DNA of 64,000 nucleotides from CAVQGZ01 sp942491665 (GTDB lineage Bacteria > Actinomycetota > Actinomycetes > Jiangellales > Jiangellaceae): assembly GCA_942491665.1 (NCBI GenBank), contig CALOBR010000012.1:62001-126000 (forward strand). Reading direction: 5' to 3'. Below are positions 1 to 7,366 of the stretch, piece after piece; the stretch's first letter is position 1, and every line of letters starts with the position of its first letter. The notes under the pieces were generated by a model. That model was not told the DNA's origin. It made no database searches and worked only from the letters and a program-made list of their open reading frames with translations. The position numbers and the translations under genes were made by a program.

Positions 1-366
1 CTCTGCAGTTCCTTGGGTTGGGCTGCGACGACACGTGGTGCGTGTGCGTGCAGCCGCTCCAACTCCCTGAAGCCCGCCAATCGCTCGTGCTGATGCGGGA
101 GGCGCCGGCTCGACGAACTCTCGCTTCTAAGTCAGCCTATCCAGGCTTGACAAGGCGGTCGATAGGGACCACTAGGCAATCGCGTTCGGTGTCCAGCCAG
201 CCTTCCGGCGTTGCGGTGTAGCCACAGGTCCACCCGTCCCACAAGTTGTACTGATCGTCGGGCTGAGCCGCGTGTTGGGGAAGCCATTGCAGGCTTCCTA
301 GTTGGGGACCAGCACGGTCACCGATGCCGTCGTTACTGTGGGAGCCTGGGTCGACGTTACCGTCAG
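1..366. other. Region with no recognisable gene
   Basis: No reading frame here has the codon pattern or motifs of a known family. Short open frames exist on both strands but look like chance openings in GC-rich DNA. It lies downstream of the second sseC copy on the minus strand and could be decayed sequence belonging to that duplicated module. No tRNA, repeat or clear terminator was seen. Confidence 0.5.
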
Positions 367-672
367 TCAGTCGAGAAGTACCTCGACCGGCACCACTGCA
401 CCCGGCCCGACCGCGACCCGCTCGTCCGTCACGTCGGCTCCCGCCGACAACGTGCGCAGCGTCCAGTCGCCGAAGGCGGCGAAGAAAGGAAGGCGCCCCG
501 CCCAGTCGGTCTGCACCTCGGCGACAAACTCGCCACCGGCGTCCAGCAGGCGAACGTACGCGCCCGGCAGCAGCTCGCCGTCACGGACGACGACGCCCTC
601 GATGACGGCCCGGTTACCGCGACGTGCTGGCAGAGGCGTCGATGCCTCGCCCGACAGAGGACCGCAGCTCAC
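367..672 (-). CDS. SseC-like DUF1416 protein, second copy
   Basis: A 101-residue protein of the DUF1416 (SseC) family, a small predicted beta-sandwich protein normally encoded immediately after the CysA-type sulfurtransferase; its biochemical role is unsettled. It is clearly paralogous to the protein at 2278-2583: both open with a Cys-Gly-Pro-Leu segment and share VEGVVVR, GAYVRLLDA and GEFVAEVQTD blocks, but many positions differ. The start is a GTG whose last bases overlap a TGA stop (GTGA), mirroring the ATGA coupling of the intact pair. That TGA ends a sulfurtransferase remnant (669-785), so this copy has lost its partner. The frame is intact from start to stop. Whether it is still expressed is unknown, as no promoter is obvious. 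Confidence 0.72.
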   Translation of the reverse strand: MSCGPLSGEASTPLPARRGNRAVIEGVVVRDGELLPGAYVRLLDAGGEFVAEVQTDWAGRLPFFAAFGDWTLRTLSAGADVTDERVAVGPGAVVPVEVLLD

Positions 673-785
673 GATGTCTCCTCGAGCGAGCCGCCGACCT
701 CAGCCGTTCCGGGCTCGGCGCCGAGCGCACATCGACAAGCCAACCCGTAGGCGCGAGTCGAGCTGCCAGCGCGTGCGGCCCCGCG
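669..785 (-). pseudogene. CysA-type sulfurtransferase remnant
   Basis: Three short segments match separate parts of the intact sulfurtransferase at 2580-3464. Bases 751-780 match 3095-3124 with about two mismatches (intact residues near 114-123, GRKRWELDSR). Bases 723-740 match 2966-2983 (residues near 161-167). Bases 676-722 match the last 16 or so codons, 2586-2632. The intervening coding sequence, including the catalytic cysteine, is gone and the reading frame shifts between segments. The final segment keeps the original frame up to TGA, which overlaps the GTG of the DUF1416 copy. This is the footprint of a duplicated cysA-sseC pair whose first gene decayed by internal deletions. Confidence 0.7.
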
Positions 786-1002
786 GAGAGCCACGGGGTC
801 ATCGTTGCTGATGCTCTGCGGAGCATCACTGACTCGAACCAGCCTTTCGTGAGCGTGTCACGGCTGGCGTGCTCCCGCGGCCTCGGCAGTTCCGGCCGTA
901 ACCCACCGACTCTGTTGCACGGGACGCAGTTGGCCAGCAAGAACAGAACAAGGCTCGAACGCTCGCCGGCTATCCAACTCGGATCTGGTGGCTCCGGATC
1001 GT
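786..1002. other. Intergenic stretch with a small hairpin
   Basis: No gene recognised. Bases 810-827 form a perfect 7-bp stem (GATGCTC, loop tgcg, GAGCATC) that could be a weak terminator or attenuator for either strand; no T run follows it. The right edge leads into the -10 box of the acyltransferase gene. Confidence 0.4.
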
Positions 1003-1014
1003 TACCGTAGTGGT

Positions 1015-1668
1015 GTGATTGACCAGACGCCGGTGCTCGTTGTCGGCGCCGGTGGGCATGCTCTGGTCAGCATCGAGGTGCTGCGCGAGACCGGTCGCGC
1101 TGTGCGCGGTTGCGTCGCCTCCGATGTCGGTGCCGCGGAGGGGCTCGACCGGCTCGGGGTTCCTGTGCTGGGCTCGGACGTCGATCTCCCCGGTCTGCTG
1201 ACCGCCAGCCCTGCGGTGTTCGTCGCTGTCGGTGCCAACGACGCGCGCCGGCGGCTCACGGAGGCCGCACTGAGCGCCGGCGGCCGACTCGTCACGGCTG
1301 TCAGCCCCGGGGCGCGAGTGTCAGCGACCGCGTCCATCGGTCAGGGGAGCCTCGTCATGCCCGGTTCAGTCGTCAACGCGCTCGCCACCATCGGGCGGGG
1401 TGCCGTGGTCAACACCGGAGCCATCGTCGAGCACGAGTGCGTCGTGGGCGACTTCGCCCACATCGCTCCTGGCGCGGCGCTGGCCGGCAACGTCCACGTC
1501 GGCGAGGGTGCCCTCGTGGGAGTGGGTGCGCGGATCATCCCGGGTCGACACATCGGTTCCTGGGCCAGCGTGGGCGCGGGCGCCGTCGTCATCGAGGACG
1601 TGCCAGAGGGCGCGACCGTCGTGGGCGTACCGGCTCGAGTGATCAAGACTGCCCATGTCCGTGGATGA
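1015..1668 (+). CDS. NeuD/PglD-family sugar O-acyltransferase
   Basis: About 217 residues. The N-terminus has a Rossmann-like start (VLVVGAGGHA) used in this family to bind a nucleotide-sugar substrate. The C-terminal half is a left-handed beta-helix of imperfect hexapeptides (VSATASIGQG, ATIGRGAVVN, CVVGDFAHIAPG and following), the acetyl-CoA-dependent transferase fold. These enzymes acylate amino-sugar nucleotides for glycans or exopolysaccharide. I chose GTG 1015 because TACCGT (1003-1008) lies 6 nt before it, giving a leaderless mRNA; an in-frame GTG at 988 has no ribosome site. The 3' end overlaps the phosphatase gene by 14 bp, so the two are one operon. The exact substrate cannot be read from sequence. 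Confidence 0.85.
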   Translation: MIDQTPVLVVGAGGHALVSIEVLRETGRAVRGCVASDVGAAEGLDRLGVPVLGSDVDLPGLLTASPAVFVAVGANDARRRLTEAALSAGGRLVTAVSPGARVSATASIGQGSLVMPGSVVNALATIGRGAVVNTGAIVEHECVVGDFAHIAPGAALAGNVHVGEGALVGVGARIIPGRHIGSWASVGAGAVVIEDVPEGATVVGVPARVIKTAHVRG

Positions 1669-2248
1669 CTCGACCGTCCCTGGGCGACGCCGGCGCGCCC
1701 GCTGGCAGCCCAGCGTGCTGGTGCTGTGCACGGGCAACCTGTGCAGATCGCCACTGGCCGAGGCGCTGCTCATCGACCGCCTCGACCGGGCAGGCCTGCA
1801 CGCCGACGTCGCTTCCGCCGGCTTGGCGGCTCCGAAGAACCGTCAGCCCGACCGCAACCTGCTGAGGGTGGCCGAGGAGCACGGGGTGGACGTCTCCGGG
1901 CACCGCAGTCGACCCGTCACCACCGACATGCTCGCCCAGGCAGACCTCATCGTCGTGATGACCCATCGCCACCGGGATGAGGTAGCCAAGCTCGACGAGG
2001 CCGCCGCCGAGCGAACCGCCCTTCTGCGACCCGCGTCGTGGAAGGCGCGGGTGGCCTCAAGCGATGCCACGACGTTCGCTGAGTGGGCCCTCGCGCTCGT
2101 GGCCGACGTCCCCTTGTCCGAGCGCTCACGTCACCGCGGGGACGACATCGCCGACCCCGTCGGCGGCCCGTTGCGCCGCTATCGAGCCATGGCAGCCGAC
2201 GTCGACGCCTACGTCGACAGCCTCGTCCGCTCATGGCCGGTCAGCTGA
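1655..2248 (+). CDS. Low-molecular-weight protein-tyrosine phosphatase
   Basis: 197 residues with the family P-loop C-X5-R-S: CTGNLCRS, nucleophile Cys25 and Arg31. The general-acid aspartate is probably in DIADPVGG near residue 168. Members such as Wzb and PtpA dephosphorylate tyrosines, often on kinases that control polysaccharide export. Its N-terminus is extended by about 20 basic residues compared with the minimal domain. It overlaps the upstream acyltransferase by 14 bp. The pairing suggests a role in surface glycan production, perhaps the end of a cluster lying outside the window, but no glycosyltransferase or Wzz-like kinase is visible here. It converges on the sulfur operon 29 bp downstream. 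Confidence 0.88.
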   Translation: MSVDDSTVPGRRRRARWQPSVLVLCTGNLCRSPLAEALLIDRLDRAGLHADVASAGLAAPKNRQPDRNLLRVAEEHGVDVSGHRSRPVTTDMLAQADLIVVMTHRHRDEVAKLDEAAAERTALLRPASWKARVASSDATTFAEWALALVADVPLSERSRHRGDDIADPVGGPLRRYRAMAADVDAYVDSLVRSWPVS

Positions 2249-2277
2249 GGTCCGCCTCGCCGTCCAGCTGCGCACCC

Positions 2278-2583
2278 TCAGTCGAGGGTGACCTGCACTG
2301 GTAGCACCTCGCCGGGGCCCACCACAGCGGACGTGTCCGTGATGGGCGCACCGGGCGCCAGCGTGCGCAGCGTCCACTCGCCGGCCGCAGCGTAGAAGCG
2401 GAACCGCCCTGCCCCGTCGGTCTGCACCTCAGCCACGAACTCGCCCGCGGCGTCCAGCAACCGCACATAAGCCCCGGCGACCACTTCCCCCTCACGCACG
2501 ACGACACCCTCGACGACCGCTCGATCGCTGCCGAGGGCACGCACGGGCGCAGCCGCCTCGCCCGGCAGCGGGCCGCAGGTCAT
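2278..2583 (-). CDS. sseC: SseC-like DUF1416 protein
   Basis: A 101-residue DUF1416 protein, the usual genetic partner of actinobacterial CysA sulfurtransferases (M. tuberculosis cysA2-sseC2). It starts ATG at 2583, overlapping the TGA of the sulfurtransferase by 4 bp (ATGA), so translation is coupled. Visible blocks are VVEGVVVREGE, GAYVRLLDAAGEFVAE and the Cys-Gly-Pro start. The fold is predicted to be a carboxypeptidase-regulatory-like beta sandwich. The function is not established; a role with sulfurtransfer is inferred only from constant neighbourhood. It is the last gene of the minus-strand operon that begins near 5419 or 4592. Confidence 0.88.
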   Translation of the reverse strand: MTCGPLPGEAAAPVRALGSDRAVVEGVVVREGEVVAGAYVRLLDAAGEFVAEVQTDGAGRFRFYAAAGEWTLRTLAPGAPITDTSAVVGPGEVLPVQVTLD

Positions 2584-3464
2584 GCGGACTCCTCGATCGA
2601 CCCGCCGCCGTCCGGCGGGCCGGGCTCGGCACCGAGCTGGATCGGCACGCCGACGAGCGAGCCGTACTCCGTCCATGACCCGTCGTAGTTCTTGACGTTC
2701 TCGTAGCCCAGCAGCTCGTGCAGCACGAACCACGTGTGCGCCGATCGCTCGCCGATGCGGCAGTAGGCGACGGTGTCGCGGTCGTCGTCCAGGCCGGCCG
2801 CCCCGTAGATCTCGCGCAGCTCGGCGTCGGACTTGAACGTCCCGTCGTCGTTGGCGGCCTTGCTCCACGGGACGTTGATGGCCGTCGGGACGTGGCCCGG
2901 ACGTTGTGACTGCTCCTGCGGCAGGTGTGCGGGCGCCAGCAGACGGCCCGCGTACTCGTCGGGTGAGCGCACGTCGACAAGGTTGTGCGACCCGATCGCG
3001 GCGAGGACGTCGTCACGGAAGGCCCGGATGGCGGGGTCCTGCTCCGAGGCCACGTACTGGGTCGGCGCCCGGTTGACCACATCGGTGGTGAGGGCGCGCG
3101 AGTCGAGCTCCCAGCGCTTGCGGCCGCCGTCGAGCAGGCGGACGTCGCCGTGCCCATAGAGGCGGAAGTACCAGTAGGCGTAGGCGGCGAACCAGTTGTT
3201 GTTGCCGCCGTAGAGCACGACCGTGTGGTCGTTGGCGATGCCCTTGCGCGCGAGCAGGTCGTCGAACTGGGCCTTGGTCACGAAGTCACGGCGAACAGGG
3301 TCTTGCAGGTCGCTGGTCCAGTCGAGGCGCACGGCGCCGGAGATGTGCCCCTTGTCGTAGGCCGAGACGTCTTCGTCGACCTCGACGAGGACGACGGACG
3401 GGTCGTCGAGGTGCTCCTCCACCCAGTCGGCGGACACCAGTACCTGGTCACGGGTAGCGGTCAT
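2580..3464 (-). CDS. cysA: Thiosulfate sulfurtransferase (double rhodanese)
   Basis: 294 residues, the normal size of the two-domain rhodanese family (CysA2/SseA type). The N-terminal domain is inactive. The C-terminal domain has the active loop CRIGERS with catalytic Cys235, in the position that accepts sulfane sulfur from thiosulfate or 3-mercaptopyruvate and passes it to thiol acceptors. The conserved dyad segment NLVDVRSPDEY (161-171) precedes it. The start ATG 3464 has an AGGAG about 7 nt upstream. It is downstream of DUF4395 and thioredoxin-like genes and coupled to sseC. A decayed second copy lies at 669-785. Substrate preference cannot be fixed from the sequence. The name cysA here is the mycobacterial usage, not the sulfate ABC ATPase. 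Confidence 0.92.
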   Translation of the reverse strand: MTATRDQVLVSADWVEEHLDDPSVVLVEVDEDVSAYDKGHISGAVRLDWTSDLQDPVRRDFVTKAQFDDLLARKGIANDHTVVLYGGNNNWFAAYAYWYFRLYGHGDVRLLDGGRKRWELDSRALTTDVVNRAPTQYVASEQDPAIRAFRDDVLAAIGSHNLVDVRSPDEYAGRLLAPAHLPQEQSQRPGHVPTAINVPWSKAANDDGTFKSDAELREIYGAAGLDDDRDTVAYCRIGERSAHTWFVLHELLGYENVKNYDGSWTEYGSLVGVPIQLGAEPGPPDGGGSIEESA

Positions 3465-3498
3465 GGGTGCTCCTAGTCGCAGTCAGAGATGAGGGGGA

Positions 3499-3921
3499 TC
3501 AGGCGAAGGTGGGAATGCGGATACCGGCGCGGCGGATCCACAGGTACATCTCGCATCCCAGACAGAACCCGAAGGCGGCGTTGAGGAAGGCCGCGGCGAG
3601 AGCGAACGCTACGGCGATGGTGGTCACCGCGCCGAGCCCACTCACCACGCCGAGCAGGGCGACGGCGGTGAACGTCAACCCGCACAGCTGGGCGAAGCGG
3701 GGCGGCTCGGCGGCTTCGAGCTCGGCCGGGGGGCCGAGCCGCGGCCGGACGCCCGTCCGGTACAGCCAGGCGTACGGGGTGGCGGCCGGACCGGCCAGCA
3801 CGCCGAGGGCGAAGATGCCCGCCTGGGCCAGCAGCAGCCAAAGGTTGCCGGTGAGCAGAACCACCGCCAGCACGACGGTGGTCAGCGTGGCAGCGAAGCG
3901 CTGTCCGCGAGGGTCAATCAT
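3499..3921 (-). CDS. DUF4395 integral membrane protein
   Basis: 140 residues with about four hydrophobic segments and, near the C-terminus, a CLGC pair next to an aromatic segment, typical of DUF4395. Proteins of this family recur beside thioredoxins and rhodaneses and are suspected to act in membrane thiol or sulfane-sulfur chemistry; the activity is unproven. ATG 3921 is preferred over an upstream in-frame start because GGAG lies 7-10 nt before it. The next gene, cysA, follows after 34 bp. About 126 bp upstream lies a small Cys-containing ORF followed by a strong hairpin, a candidate attenuator for this gene and the two behind it. Confidence 0.85.
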   Translation of the reverse strand: MIDPRGQRFAATLTTVVLAVVLLTGNLWLLLAQAGIFALGVLAGPAATPYAWLYRTGVRPRLGPPAELEAAEPPRFAQLCGLTFTAVALLGVVSGLGAVTTIAVAFALAAAFLNAAFGFCLGCEMYLWIRRAGIRIPTFA

Positions 3922-3975
3922 GGGTTCTCCGTGGGGGGAGTGCGTAGGGCGAGCGCGACAGCGCACGGCGGCGCG

Positions 3976-3989
3976 CGAGGACGTCCTCG
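3976..3989. promoter_or_regulatory. 14-bp perfect palindrome
   Basis: CGAGGACGTCCTCG is its own reverse complement and lies between the leader-like ORF and DUF4395, about 55 bp upstream of the latter's start. It could be a repressor half-site pair or part of RNA folding in the attenuator region. No matching second copy was seen in the window. Confidence 0.35.
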
Positions 3990-4032
3990 ATCGGGAGTCG
4001 CGAGCATGCCGGGCGGGACCGTCTCCGGCGAG

Positions 4033-4049
4033 AGGGGGCGCGACCCCCT
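4033..4049 (-). terminator. Hairpin after leader-like ORF, possible attenuator
   Basis: AGGGGG and CCCCCT pair perfectly around a 5-nt loop. On the minus strand the hairpin overlaps the stop codon of the 39-aa ORF (TAG at 4050-4048) and lies before DUF4395-cysA-sseC. A ribosome stalled on or leaving the ORF would alter the hairpin, the usual logic of translation-coupled attenuation. No U tract follows, so Rho-independent termination is not certain. Confidence 0.5.
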
Positions 4050-4167
4050 AGGGCATACAGGTGGCGGAGTGCACGACACCGTAGTCGACGACCCGGCAGC
4101 GGGTCAGTCGACCGTAGACGTGGCCCTGCTTGATGCAGGGGAAGGCGGTGGGCACGGCGCGGATCAT
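4048..4167 (-). CDS. 39-aa Cys-containing leader-like peptide
   Basis: An ATG at 4167 overlaps the TGA of the thioredoxin gene (ATGA), and the frame runs 39 codons to TAG. The peptide has three cysteines, and its C-terminal part reads R-C-R-V-V-D-Y-x-V-V-H-S-A-T-C. This resembles the RRxVDLxRVxxxxC pattern of Cys-rich leader peptides described upstream of sulfur genes in mycobacteria (Ms5788A-type), where slowed translation at Cys codons senses cysteine. The position directly before DUF4395-cysA-sseC fits that role, and a perfect hairpin starts at its stop codon. Against it: the tail lacks the run of consecutive Cys codons, and an N-terminal extension precedes the motif. I treat it as probable but unproven. 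Confidence 0.5.
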   Translation of the reverse strand: MIRAVPTAFPCIKQGHVYGRLTRCRVVDYGVVHSATCMP

Positions 4168-4592
4168 GCCACGGCCTCCCCGAGCGCGGCTAGTACTTCG
4201 TCGTTGCGCGGCACGCCGGCGGCGCGGCGGATCTCGCGACCCTCGCCGTCCAGCACGAGCGTGGTGGGGGTGCGCCGTACGTCGAGGCGCCGGACGAGGT
4301 CGAGGTTCGCCTCGGCGTCCACCTCGAGGTGGACGACTCCGGGGACGGCATCCGCGACGGTGCCCAACACCTGTCGGGTCGCTCGGCAGGGGGCGCAGAA
4401 GGCGGAGGAGAACTGCACCAGCGTGGCGCGCTCCCCGAGGGGTTGCCCCAGATCAGCGGCGGTCAGCGTTGCGTCGTCGTCGTCTGCCGGCGCCGGCTTG
4501 GCGTCGGTGACGCGTCCATCCGTGCGTCGGCGCCAGAGGCCGAACGCGCTGGCGCCGGCAAGGACCACCAGCAAGACGGCAACTTCGACCAT
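4164..4592 (-). CDS. Membrane-anchored thioredoxin-like protein
   Basis: 142 residues. One N-terminal membrane segment (about 3-19) is followed by a basic stretch, then a thioredoxin fold with the redox motif CAPC at 66-69 and the cis-proline segment RRTPTT near 106-111. The anchor places the redox domain at the membrane, with topology not certain from sequence. Homologues (ThiX/TlpA-like) sit next to cysA-sseC and DUF4395 in many actinobacteria, suggesting it reduces or relays sulfur from those partners. ATG 4592 is the start. A leader-like ORF begins in the stop codon. The membrane-protein gene upstream ends 42 bp before, so cotranscription is likely. Confidence 0.88.
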   Translation of the reverse strand: MVEVAVLLVVLAGASAFGLWRRRTDGRVTDAKPAPADDDDATLTAADLGQPLGERATLVQFSSAFCAPCRATRQVLGTVADAVPGVVHLEVDAEANLDLVRRLDVRRTPTTLVLDGEGREIRRAAGVPRNDEVLAALGEAVA

Positions 4593-4633
4593 GGCTGGAG
4601 CAAAGCGTATGGGCGCGCGGATATTCCACTCGC

Positions 4634-5419
4634 TCAGGCCACAAGCCCTTCGACGACGGCCCACGCGGCACCGAAGGCGACCGGCGCCGCAAGGACGACC
4701 GGCAGCGAAGCGGCCAGCATGGCGTGCACGGGCTTGGGCATCGGGGCGTCCTCGACCCCCCGGTCGTCGCGGATCAGCCGCGCCACCCAGACTCCGGCGA
4801 CGGCGGCGAGCCCGCTCGTACCGGCGACAAGAGCGGCAGCAGCGGCGCTGAGCGACGAGTCGGCGATCGGCGGGGCGTAGGCGTCCATGATGAGGCCGAC
4901 GCTTGCCGCGGCGATGCCTCCCCCGACTGCCCACAGCAGCAGTGGGCCCGGGAACGCGGCGATGGCGGCCGCCGTCGCCGTCCCGGCGAGAGCGACCAGC
5001 AGCACAGCCTCGCCGAGCTCGTCGGTGCCGAGCCCGAGCCAGATCGAGGCCGACGCTGCCAGCACCAGCATCGTCACACCGAGGCTCAGCGACGCCGTCA
5101 GCCTGGCTCGACCATCGCGTCGGGCCAGCTGCACGATCACCAGAGCCACGAAGCCGCCACCGGAGGCCACGAGCACCGGACGCAGCGTCTGCGGGTCCAG
5201 CGCACCGGCCGGCTCGGCCGCGACGAGCGCGCTGGCCAGCGAACCGGCCACGACCGCGACAGCGCCCGACGTCCGAGCGGCCGGAACGTCGCCGGCCCGC
5301 ACCAGGGCTAAGACGAGCAGGGCCTGCAGCCCGACGACGGCGGCAGCCAGCAGGTACTGACCGCCCAACGATGCAGCGACCAGCACCCCTGCCACGGCGG
5401 AGGCCAACAGCGCTGCCAT
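4634..5419 (-). CDS. Polytopic membrane protein of unknown function
   Basis: 261 residues, Ala/Val/Leu-rich, with about eight predicted membrane segments and short loops. Two loops carry charged residues (LARRDGRAR near 98 and LIRDDRGVEDAP near 217). I do not recognise the family. It is divergent from glnR, with start codons 115 bp apart, and precedes the thioredoxin-like gene by 42 bp in the same orientation. A membrane protein at this place between glnR and the cysA module is usual in actinobacteria. Function is unknown. Confidence 0.72.
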   Translation of the reverse strand: MAALLASAVAGVLVAASLGGQYLLAAAVVGLQALLVLALVRAGDVPAARTSGAVAVVAGSLASALVAAEPAGALDPQTLRPVLVASGGGFVALVIVQLARRDGRARLTASLSLGVTMLVLAASASIWLGLGTDELGEAVLLVALAGTATAAAIAAFPGPLLLWAVGGGIAAASVGLIMDAYAPPIADSSLSAAAAALVAGTSGLAAVAGVWVARLIRDDRGVEDAPMPKPVHAMLAASLPVVLAAPVAFGAAWAVVEGLVA

Positions 5420-5533
5420 AGATGATCACTCTGCCAGAAGCCCGGTATCCTGAGCCGTGACTCGCGGTCGGCGCGGGTCACGATGTGTGCCGGACGACGC
5501 TGTTCTCGTCCGTTGTCAGCGTGAGGAGCCGCC

Positions 5534-6256
5534 GTGGCCACCTTGCTCGTGCTGACGAACGCGCTGCAGCCCGCCGCCGAGGTGCTGCCCGCGCTGGGCC
5601 TGCTGCTGCATCAGGTCAAGGTCGCACCAGCGGAGGCGTCCGCGCTTCTGGAAGTGCCCGCGAACGACGCGATTCTTGTCGATGGCCGGCGCGAGCTGGC
5701 CCAGTCACGAGGCCTGACCAGGCTTATCCGCACGACCGGGGTGGAGGTGCCGCTGTTCCTGATCACCACCGAGGGCGGGCTGGCCGCCGTCACTGCCGAC
5801 TGGGGCATCGACGACGTGCTGCTGGAGACGGCCGGTCCGGCCGAGGTCGAGGCCCGACTGAGGCTGGCCGCCGGACGCCTCAGTGCCCTGCCCGACGGAG
5901 ACTCGCTCACCGCGCCCATCCACCGCGGCGAGCTCGTCATCGACGAGACCACCTACACCGCCAAGGTGGGCGGACGCACCCTCGACCTCACGTTCAAGGA
6001 GTTCGAGCTGCTCAAGTACCTCGCCCAGCACCCCGGCCGGGTGTTCACCCGCGCCCAGCTGCTGCAGGAGGTGTGGGGCTACGACTACTACGGCGGCACC
6101 CGCACCGTCGACGTCCACGTGCGCCGTCTGCGGGCCAAGCTGGGCACCGAGCACGACTCCCTGGTGGGAACCGTGCGCAACGTCGGCTACCGCTTCGTCC
6201 CCCCGCGTGATGCGTCCGCGAAGAAGCCTCGCGAGCCCGCTCCGCCCGCCCAGTAG
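5534..6256 (+). CDS. glnR: GlnR-type orphan OmpR-family regulator
   Basis: 240 residues: an N-terminal receiver-like domain (about 1-115) and a C-terminal winged helix (about 130-228) with the OmpR signature LTFKEFELLKYLAQHPGRVF and TRTVDVHVRRLRAKLG. The segment DAILVDGRRELAQSRGL matches the atypical receiver of GlnR, which works without a paired kinase. GlnR controls nitrogen genes such as glnA and amtB and, in several actinomycetes, phosphate and carbon genes too. Identity is supported by position: mshD follows and the cysA/thioredoxin group precedes, the same order as around glnR in mycobacteria (Rv0818, MSMEG_5784). The start is GTG 5534 with GAGGAG a few bases upstream. It ends at a repeat element. 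C-terminal tail is Pro/Lys-rich. Confidence 0.88.
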   Translation: MATLLVLTNALQPAAEVLPALGLLLHQVKVAPAEASALLEVPANDAILVDGRRELAQSRGLTRLIRTTGVEVPLFLITTEGGLAAVTADWGIDDVLLETAGPAEVEARLRLAAGRLSALPDGDSLTAPIHRGELVIDETTYTAKVGGRTLDLTFKEFELLKYLAQHPGRVFTRAQLLQEVWGYDYYGGTRTVDVHVRRLRAKLGTEHDSLVGTVRNVGYRFVPPRDASAKKPREPAPPAQ

Positions 6257-6264
6257 TACCCCGG

Positions 6265-6340
6265 TGAGTGGCGCCACTGCTGCCATAGCGACAGCAGCGC
6301 CACTCCCATCCGCTTGATCACGACAGCAGCGCCGCTCTCA
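6265..6340. repeat. 76-bp intergenic repeat, copy 1
   Basis: About 76 bp nearly identical to 8462-8537, same orientation. The first part folds as a bulged hairpin: GAGTGGCG and CTGCTG pair with CAGCAG and CGCCACTC around the loop ccatagcga. After it comes a second copy of CGACAGCAGCGCC, spaced 31-32 bp from the first. This copy sits between the convergent ends of glnR and the DUF559 gene, where it could terminate both. Confidence 0.8.
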
Positions 6341-6367
6341 TGGGGCTGGTGCGCGACGGGCACGCCC

Positions 6368-7270
6368 TCACGACGCCCGGAGCAGTGCCGCCAGGTAGGC
6401 CGCCTCGATGTCTCGCAGCACGCCCGCCGGGTCGTCCCGAATCCGGCGCGGGCTGATCGGCAGCACAACCCAGCCGGACGCCGCCAGCCGTGCGTGTCGT
6501 CTTTGGGTGGCTTCCGGTGCCGTCCCGAGCTGGTGGAACTCGCGTGAGTCCACCTCGACGATCAGGCGAGCCTCGACCCACCAGAAGTCCGGCACCACCC
6601 CTGCCACGTCAGGCAGGGGTGTGTTTCGGCGAGGCTCGGGCAGCACCGGCGACCCCGCGAGCAGGTCGTTGAGCTCGCACTCCGGCGCACTGCGACACCC
6701 AGCCTGCACGTCGGCGACGGCGCGCCGGGTCAGCCGCAGCCCACGGCGCGGCCCCAGCTGCACTGCCTCGGCCAGCAGCTCTGGCGTGGTTGCGCCGCGC
6801 TGGACGGACTCGCACACCAGGGCGCGGACGTCGCGGAGTGACGTCATCACGAGGCACGCATCCAAGACCGCGCGAGCAGGGTCGACCACGGGCAGGCCGG
6901 CGATGAGCCGAACCCGCGGCATGCGCCGCACCCGGATGATCGACAACCCACGCAGGCTTCCAGGCTGGCGATCGTTGGTGACAAGAACCGTGATCGGCGC
7001 CTGCGCCGGCACGTAGCGCAGCCCGTGCGCACGGCAGGCGTACGCGCCCGAGAGCGCCGAGCCGGGTCCGGCGTGTAGCAGCGCCGTCTGGAGCCGCTGT
7101 CGCGGGGTGAGGCGTCCGGTGAACGTGGCGTACACCCCGCGGGTGACGCGCTGCCAGCGACCTCCCGGCCGGATCGCATGGCGGATCGCACTCTCGCTCA
7201 TCCCAGCAGCCAGCGCCTGCTGGCGGGTGACGAGTCCGTCCTGGCGTGCCACGACATCGGTGAGCTGCAT
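6368..7270 (-). CDS. AbiEi-like N-domain plus DUF559 nuclease-like protein
   Basis: 300 residues from ATG 7270; an in-frame TTG at 7363 would add 31 residues. The N-terminal 45 residues (VVARQDGLVTRQQALAAGM and following) are the winged-helix type found in AbiEi-like antitoxins. The C-terminal third has the Vsr/PD-(D/E)XK-like core: APECELNDLL, then VVPDFWW, then LIVEVDS, with the Asp/Glu residues expected for metal binding. Many actinobacteria carry several such stand-alone genes; targets are unknown. No AbiEii-type toxin is adjacent, so a toxin-antitoxin role is not supported. It follows the HprK-like gene on the same strand, and both lie between two direct repeats that split the usual glnR-mshD neighbourhood, suggesting an acquired module. 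Confidence 0.78.
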   Translation of the reverse strand: MQLTDVVARQDGLVTRQQALAAGMSESAIRHAIRPGGRWQRVTRGVYATFTGRLTPRQRLQTALLHAGPGSALSGAYACRAHGLRYVPAQAPITVLVTNDRQPGSLRGLSIIRVRRMPRVRLIAGLPVVDPARAVLDACLVMTSLRDVRALVCESVQRGATTPELLAEAVQLGPRRGLRLTRRAVADVQAGCRSAPECELNDLLAGSPVLPEPRRNTPLPDVAGVVPDFWWVEARLIVEVDSREFHQLGTAPEATQRRHARLAASGWVVLPISPRRIRDDPAGVLRDIEAAYLAALLRAS

Positions 7271-7366
7271 CCGCACAGCCAGCCGCGCGCGGTAGGCGAC
7301 CGCCAGGGCCCGCGTCTCGCCTGCGGACGACCCGCCGGCACCGCCGACGCTGTGGACGGCCAACGG

